Assembly: GCA_025997755.1 (NCBI GenBank)
Contig: BNVA01000085.1
Location: 1-8,591 of the forward strand
Length of the DNA stretch: 8,591 bases
Direction of reading: 5' to 3'
Source of the DNA: Spirochaetia bacterium
GTDB lineage: Bacteria; Spirochaetota; Spirochaetia; Treponematales; Breznakiellaceae
Made by a program: the position numbers and the translations under genes. How positions within the stretch are numbered: position 1 is the first letter of the stretch; every line of letters starts with the position of its first letter. The notes beneath the pieces are model-generated. The model had not been told where the DNA came from. It worked only from the letters and a program-made list of their open reading frames with translations, and ran no database searches. This document shows positions 4,729 to 8,591 of this stretch, one piece after another.

Positions 4729-5094
4729 TTACTCCTTTACTAATGAATAAACTGAGCGTGGATATTTATCCCCTGCTGATGAAATTTTTTCGTAGTGCCA
4801 GTTGGCTGTGTCTACTTCTGTGAGTAAAGCGTACAGCAGACATCCCAAAACAGAGCCTTCGTCAGAATCTGGAAAGCTCGTGCGAAATTTTGGATTAAAG
4901 ATATTTATCCTTTTTAAGAACTCTTTTGACTCAAAGCGAGGGTTTTCAGTTTTTTTTACATTGTCAATTTCATCTAAAATTGCACACTTCGCTTTTTCAT
5001 ACAATTCCTTGTCTCTCTCAAAATCAAAAAAATTTTTCCATTGATTTTTAAGAACTAAGTTTTCTCTGTTTAATTCACTGCTACCATTAACCAT
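4729..5094 (-). CDS. Hypothetical protein, 121 aa, first gene of the lipoprotein operon
   Basis: I do not recognise this protein. It is soluble and charged, starting MVNGSSELNRENLVLKNQ. A lysine/glutamate-rich, probably helical stretch spans about residues 22-63. A more hydrophobic segment, VLGCLLYALLTEVDTANWHY (about 82-101), is too short and mixed for a confident membrane helix. There is no signal peptide. AGGAGG (5106-5101) is an excellent ribosome site 6 bases before the ATG. It ends 23 bases before copy B, so it is probably transcribed together with both lipoproteins. Small helical accessory proteins (Avd) are found in DGR cassettes at this size, but I see no sequence reason to call it Avd; an immunity-like or unrelated cargo role is equally open. 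Confidence 0.65.
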   Translation of the reverse strand: MVNGSSELNRENLVLKNQWKNFFDFERDKELYEKAKCAILDEIDNVKKTENPRFESKEFLKRINIFNPKFRTSFPDSDEGSVLGCLLYALLTEVDTANWHYEKISSAGDKYPRSVYSLVKE

Positions 5095-5262
5095 ATAATT
5101 CCTCCTAGAATTTATTTTATAACTTCCTCTTTATCCTCTTTTTTTCATGTAAATTTAGGTATTTTCATCATTTATTACGTTTACAAACATAATTTTATGA
5201 ATATCACGTACTTATAAGGTGCGTCAAGAGAAAATTACGCTTTTGTAAGTAAAATCTTAAAA
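5095..5262. promoter_or_regulatory. AT-rich divergent intergenic region with a minus-strand promoter candidate
   Basis: These 168 bases separate the lipoprotein operon (minus) from the XRE regulator (plus). On the minus strand TTGACG (5227-5222) is followed after 17 bp by ATATTC (5204-5199), a fair promoter for the operon with a leader of about 100 bases. For the plus strand, TTTACA (5180-5185) with TATCAC 16 bp later is only a weak candidate. The palindrome CTTATAAG (5211-5218), inside the minus-strand spacer, and TTAC/GTAA arms near 5236-5249 could be regulator binding sites. No riboswitch or RNA gene is apparent. Confidence 0.35.
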
Positions 5263-5622
5263 ATGGGCTTTAAAGAAAATCTGAAGGCTGAGCTGGAATT
5301 TTCAGGTATGTTGATAAAAGAGCTTGCAGCGCGTTCAGGTGTAAACAGACGCACAATAGACAATTATTTGAGCACCTACAAATCCCAACCTTCTGCCGAA
5401 AACGCGGTTAAAATTGCACGCGCGTTGGGGGTGTCGGTGGAGTATCTTGTAACGGGGAACGACAAGCCGCGACGGGAGAAGACGCTTGCCGCGCTTAGTC
5501 CCGATCTGCGGGTGCTGGTGCAGACTGTTGAGCAGCTTGACGAAAAGCACCGCGAGTTTGCCTTTACCTTGATAAATGACATTAAAACCCATGCCGAAGC
5601 GGAGAGAAACGAGCATAAATGA
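5263..5622 (+). CDS. XRE-family (Cro/CI-type) transcriptional regulator
   Basis: This is a 119-residue DNA-binding protein. The N-terminal HTH_3 domain spans about residues 4-64. Its recognition helix-turn-helix reads IKELAARSGVNRRTIDNYLS (18-37), and the closing helix and turn read AVKIARALGVSVEYLVTG (48-65). A C-terminal part with probable helix (81-108, RVLVQTVEQLDEKHREFAF) may serve dimerisation. There is no protease or ligand domain. The ATG follows an A-rich stretch without a clear ribosome binding site. It is divergent from the lipoprotein operon, the usual place for a local repressor; control of that operon is inferred from position only. It converges with ftsH, leaving 52 bases between the two stops. 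Confidence 0.85.
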   Translation: MGFKENLKAELEFSGMLIKELAARSGVNRRTIDNYLSTYKSQPSAENAVKIARALGVSVEYLVTGNDKPRREKTLAALSPDLRVLVQTVEQLDEKHREFAFTLINDIKTHAEAERNEHK

Positions 5623-5674
5623 CTGTATGCCGGGATGTGCGGCGCTTGTATTATAGGAGAAATTTTGTAAGTAT

Positions 5675-7570
5675 TTACCCCTCAACCTTTTGCGGGAGGT
5701 TGAGCAGAATGCGTATCTCGGCGTCGAGCAAGGTTTCCCTTTCAAGCAGTGCGGCGGTAATGGTGTCAAGTTTTTCTTTATTTTCCAAAAGAATTTTTTC
5801 GGCGACTGAACGTGCCCCGTCAAGAATACGCTTGATCGCCTCGTCTATACGGCGGGCAGTGTCTTCCGAGTAATCCTTGTGACGGGCAATCTCCTTGCCC
5901 AAAAATATTGGCTCGTCTTCCTGTCCGTAGGACACCGGTCCCAGCTCTTCCGTCATACCCCATTCCATTGCCATTTTTCGCGCCATCTCGCCGGCTTGCT
6001 TTAAATCATTTTGAGTACCGGTTGTGGTTTCGTTAAAGATGAGTTTTTCGGCGACCCAGCCTCCGTAACAAATCGTAATTCTATCCTCTAGCCAGCCTCT
6101 TGTGTGAGCGTAATTGTCCTCTTCCGGCAGGGAAAGCGCCATTCCAAGCGCCCTGCCGTGAGGAATTATCGTAACTTTGTGCAATGGATCGGCGCTTTTT
6201 AGGAAATAATGAAGCAAAGCATGCCCCGCTTCGTGAAAAGCTGTCATTTTTCGTTCTTTTTCGGAGATAGCTAAGTTTTTCCGTGCAGTTCCCATTAGGA
6301 TTTTGTCGCGGGCTTCTTCAAAATCGTTACTTTCCACAGCTTCCTTATTTTTTCGGGCAGCCAAAAGAGCCGCTTCGTTCACCAAATTGGCAATATCCGC
6401 TCCGCTCATACCCGGCGTAGCCCTCGCAATGCGTCCAAAGTCCACGGATTTGTCCAGAGTTACTTTTGCCGAGTGAATCTTTAAAATAGCCTCGCGTTCC
6501 GTTTTATCCGGCATAGCAACAACCACCTGACGGTCAAAGCGCCCGGGACGGAGCAGTGCGGGATCAAGCACATCGGGACGGTTTGTCGCCGCCAAAATGA
6601 TGACACCCTCTTTTGAATCAAAACCGTCCATCTCGACCAGCATCTGGTTTAGAGTTTGCTCACGCTCGTCATGTCCGCCGCCGTAACCGGCGCCGCGCGT
6701 CCGCCCCACCGCATCAAGTTCGTCGATAAAGATTATGCAGGGGCTGTTACGCCTGCCTTGTTCAAACAGATCGCGTACACGGCTTGCACCCACGCCCACA
6801 AACATCTCTACAAAATCACTGCCCGACATGTGGAAATAGGCAACTTCCGCTTCTCCGGCCACAGCCCGCGCCATAAGCGTTTTTCCGGTTCCGGGCATAC
6901 CCACCAGAAGCACACCCTTTGGAATACGCGCACCCATTTTTGTAAATTTGGCTGGGTCTTTGAGGAAGGCGACAACCTCCTCAAGCTCGTACTTAGCCTC
7001 TTCCTGACCGGCAACATCGGCAAAGGTTATCTTTTTTCCGTGTTCCTCATAGCGTTTTGCACGGCTCTTTCCAAAGGTAAAACCCTTGCCGCCCGGTCCC
7101 GCCTGCATATTGCGGATCATAAACCATATAAGGAAAAAACCTATAAGCCACGGCAGCAATTCCATAATGAACTGCATCAAGCTGGGACCCGAAGTCGCAC
7201 CGATAACCCGCACGCCTTTTGCCTCCAGCGCAGGCAGAAGATCAGGGTCTTGATACGGAATCACCGTTCTAAAATTCTGCACGGAGCCGTTTAAACCCGG
7301 ACGTGACCATATAATCGTTCTGTTGTCTTGAATTGTTACCACCGTAAGCTCTTCGCGGGAAATTGAGCTGATAAAATCGGTATACGCCACCTGATTTACC
7401 GGCTCCTGAGTTGAACGCAGGTAAAAAAAGCCGAATACTGCAGCGGCGATTAAAAAAAACAAAAAACCAACACCGGGCTTTTTGTTTTTAGACAGATTAG
7501 GAGGCAGCTGCGGAAACTGCTGCCCCTTATTATCGTTATTTTCTTCTTTTCCATTATTGTTTTTAGACAT
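5675..7570 (-). CDS. ftsH: ATP-dependent membrane zinc metalloprotease FtsH
   Basis: FtsH is a hexameric inner-membrane AAA protease that extracts and degrades damaged or short-lived membrane and cytosolic proteins. From the ATG at 7570 it has 631 residues. The first membrane helix is at about 34-51 ([18 protein letters not shown]) and is followed by the periplasmic domain. The second helix is at about 138-153. The Walker A motif is GMPGTGKT (224-231), Walker B is IIFIDE (279-284), and the arginine-finger region is [10 protein letters not shown]. The zinc site is HEAGH (446-450), with D522 in TTGTQNDL as third ligand. All catalytic parts are present. Most FtsH proteins have GPPGTGKT; the second residue is methionine here. 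An in-frame TTG at 7624 would add 18 residues, but it lies upstream of the promoter candidate. The chosen ATG has no ribosome binding site. Confidence 0.97.
   Translation of the reverse strand: MSKNNNGKEENNDNKGQQFPQLPPNLSKNKKPGVGFLFFLIAAAVFGFFYLRSTQEPVNQVAYTDFISSISREELTVVTIQDNRTIIWSRPGLNGSVQNFRTVIPYQDPDLLPALEAKGVRVIGATSGPSLMQFIMELLPWLIGFFLIWFMIRNMQAGPGGKGFTFGKSRAKRYEEHGKKITFADVAGQEEAKYELEEVVAFLKDPAKFTKMGARIPKGVLLVGMPGTGKTLMARAVAGEAEVAYFHMSGSDFVEMFVGVGASRVRDLFEQGRRNSPCIIFIDELDAVGRTRGAGYGGGHDEREQTLNQMLVEMDGFDSKEGVIILAATNRPDVLDPALLRPGRFDRQVVVAMPDKTEREAILKIHSAKVTLDKSVDFGRIARATPGMSGADIANLVNEAALLAARKNKEAVESNDFEEARDKILMGTARKNLAISEKERKMTAFHEAGHALLHYFLKSADPLHKVTIIPHGRALGMALSLPEEDNYAHTRGWLEDRITICYGGWVAEKLIFNETTTGTQNDLKQAGEMARKMAMEWGMTEELGPVSYGQEDEPIFLGKEIARHKDYSEDTARRIDEAIKRILDGARSVAEKILLENKEKLDTITAALLERETLLDAEIRILLNLPQKVEG
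5681..5704. repeat. 8-bp hairpin at the 3' end of ftsH
   Basis: CTCAACCT (5681-5688) and AGGTTGAG (5697-5704) pair around an 8-base loop and cover the last ftsH codons before the stop at 5677-5675. No T-run follows on either strand, so it may pause or protect transcripts converging from ftsH and the XRE gene but is not a standard terminator. Confidence 0.4.
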
Positions 7571-7577
7571 TTTATTT

Positions 7578-7606
7578 AGTCTACATATACAAGTTTCTTT
7601 AATCAA
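7578..7606 (-). promoter_or_regulatory. Promoter candidate for ftsH
   Basis: TTGATT (7606-7601) and TAGACT (7583-7578) on the minus strand are spaced by 17 bp. Transcription would begin at or within a few bases of the ATG at 7570, implying a leaderless or nearly leaderless mRNA. This agrees with the missing ribosome binding site. The -10 box is identical to that proposed for tRNA-Cys. Confidence 0.4.
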
Positions 7607-7616
7607 CCGCGCTATC

Positions 7617-7646
7617 TTGATCAAAATCGGGCATATTTGCTAAACT
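7617..7646 (+). promoter_or_regulatory. Promoter candidate for tRNA-Ala
   Basis: TTGATC (7617-7622), an 18-bp spacer and TAAACT (7641-7646) precede the tRNA. Transcription would start near 7653, about 5 bases before the mature 5' end. It is divergent from the ftsH promoter, about 10 bp away, so the two may influence each other. Confidence 0.45.
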
Positions 7647-7657
7647 GACTTAACCTT

Positions 7658-7730
7658 GGGGAATTAGCTCAGTTGGTAGAGCGATAGGTTCGCAATCTAT
7701 AGGCCAGGGGTTCGAATCCCCTATTCTCCA
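7658..7730 (+). tRNA. tRNA-Ala (CGC)
   Basis: The acceptor stem GGGGAAT / ATTCTCC pairs with the G3-U70 wobble that defines alanine tRNAs. The D-arm reads TAGCTCAGTTGGTAGAGC. The anticodon loop TTCGCAA gives anticodon CGC (7691-7693), reading GCG. The T-arm AGGGG-TTCGAAT-CCCCT pairs perfectly. The discriminator is A73, and the 3' CCA is not encoded (AAA follows). Confidence 0.97.
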
Positions 7731-7768
7731 AAAACATAAGTCTTTAGAGTGCCCTTTAAGGTAGCTGT

Positions 7769-8591
7769 ATGACAGAGAAAAAATTAAAACACAAAATCAT
7801 CATAATTGAGTTGTCGTTTTTTCTGGTCTACGCTTTTTTAGCCGCAGAGCCTGTTCCGCAAGAGACAGTACTTAGCGCGGCTTGGATCAATTCTTTGGAG
7901 TCCAGCTATCCCGAAAAAGTTACCTCCGAAAAATTGATACCGTTTGAGTTGGGCGGACGATTCGGCTATGTTTCTAAAAGCGGCAAGTTTTCAATAAATC
8001 AGTTTAAAAAAAAATATATATCCATGTCGGAAAAACTCTGGGCTGAATACGGCGCGGAAGATCAAACTATAGATATTAAAGACCCGCAGGGAAATCAATC
8101 TTTTACAATTACAAACGCAAACGGGTATCCTTTTTTTATTGATTCGCGTATTTTTGTTTTACACAACGAGCAGTATTCTATTTCTGAATTTGATAAAGAC
8201 GGAAATGTTTTATGGAAGTATGATTTTGCATCTCCTATAATCTGCGCAGACGCGGCGGCAGGTCTTTTGTTGACAGGCTCGCTTGACGGAACTATAGACC
8301 TGTTAAACAGCAATGGGGAAAGAATATTTTTTTCGGAACCGTCCGGTTCCCGTATATCCGCTATTTTCGGCTGCGCACTTTCCCGCGACGGAACGCGCAT
8401 AGCAGCAATATCCGGCTTGGACAAGCAGCGTTTCATTTATATCGAACAAGTTGAATCGGCATGGCGTATAACACATCATAAATTTTTAGATGACGGATTT
8501 AGGCGTCCGGCGCTTATAAGATTCGTTGATAACGACAATCGTATCGTATTTGAGAATCAAAGAGGTTTGGGAATATACGACATTAAACAAC
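7769..8591 (+). CDS. Exported beta-propeller-like protein, 5' part (runs off the window)
   Basis: An open frame of 274 codons continues past the window end. The N-terminus has a basic start (MTEKKLKHK), a hydrophobic stretch IIIIELSFFLVYAFLA and a probable signal peptidase site before AEP, so export to the periplasm is likely. No lipobox cysteine is seen. The body has repeated strand-turn units such as EFDKDGNVLWKYDF, LLLTGSLDGTIDLLNSNGE and CALSRDGTRIAAISG, characteristic of WD40/PQQ-like propeller blades. At least three blades are visible, and a full propeller would need more sequence. AAGG stands 7 bases before the ATG. It starts 38 bases after tRNA-Ala and may be read through from the tRNA promoter. 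The specific function is unknown; a scaffold or binding role is usual for the fold. Confidence 0.8.
   Translation, partial: MTEKKLKHKIIIIELSFFLVYAFLAAEPVPQETVLSAAWINSLESSYPEKVTSEKLIPFELGGRFGYVSKSGKFSINQFKKKYISMSEKLWAEYGAEDQTIDIKDPQGNQSFTITNANGYPFFIDSRIFVLHNEQYSISEFDKDGNVLWKYDFASPIICADAAAGLLLTGSLDGTIDLLNSNGERIFFSEPSGSRISAIFGCALSRDGTRIAAISGLDKQRFIYIEQVESAWRITHHKFLDDGFRRPALIRFVDNDNRIVFENQRGLGIYDIKQ

Noticed and set aside
4729..5094. The 121-residue protein as the DGR accessory protein Avd
   Set aside because: Size and location would fit, but I cannot see Avd sequence features and no reverse transcriptase is adjacent.
5638..5652. Short repeat CGGCGCTTGTAT shared with 709-720
   Set aside because: A 12-base match is expected by chance in a window of this size, and no further similarity surrounds it.
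6656..7294. Plus-strand open frame of 212 codons
   Set aside because: It lies opposite conserved ftsH coding sequence and its translation looks like a reverse shadow.
8095..8436. Minus-strand open frame of 113 codons
   Set aside because: It is antisense to the exported propeller-like gene, whose signal peptide, ribosome site and repeat units are convincing.

Overview
The window most resembles the genome of a treponeme-like spirochaete (moderate confidence, not proven). The reasons are a pair of SUMF1-fold lipoproteins of the kind that act as diversified proteins in Treponema, a relaxed spirochaetal lipobox, and a mix of conserved housekeeping genes with small decayed accessory genes. Two housekeeping edges flank an accessory stretch of about 5 kb.

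Left edge (1-411): a tRNA-Cys(GCA) gene and the start of gltD (glutamate synthase small subunit), both on the minus strand. An exact 85-bp repeat shows that a 286-bp unit, tRNA-Cys plus the gltD 5' end, occurs in tandem. The second tRNA copy cuts gltD off after its first iron-sulfur cysteine pair. This is either a real tandem duplication or an assembly artefact near a sequence end.

Accessory block I (about 412-2940, all minus strand): a decayed PD-(D/E)XK-like nuclease remnant, a 98-residue unknown protein, a toxin-antitoxin pair (DUF4258 toxin followed by a YgiT/MqsA zinc-finger antitoxin), and a complete IS481/IS3-type insertion sequence lying directly in front of the toxin gene.

Accessory block II (3008-5094, minus strand): an apparent operon of a 121-residue unknown protein and two tandem SUMF1/FGE-fold lipoproteins. 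The two lipoproteins are nearly identical except for about 33 codons near the C-terminus. There, hand alignment shows dense substitutions in which conserved columns almost never carry adenine on the coding strand, and 12 codons follow a pattern of variable, variable, fixed C. This is what adenine-specific mutagenesis by a diversity-generating retroelement (DGR) would leave. A perfect 22-bp inverted repeat lies just past the 3' end of the downstream copy. No reverse transcriptase or template repeat is in the window. A divergent XRE-family regulator (5263-5622) is the obvious candidate local regulator.

Right edge (5675-8591): ftsH (minus), a tRNA-Ala(CGC) gene (plus) and the first 274 codons of an exported beta-propeller-like protein that runs off the end. 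Candidate promoters of tRNA-Cys, ftsH and tRNA-Ala share a TTGAnn box, a 17-18 bp spacer and a TAGACT/TAAACT -10 box.
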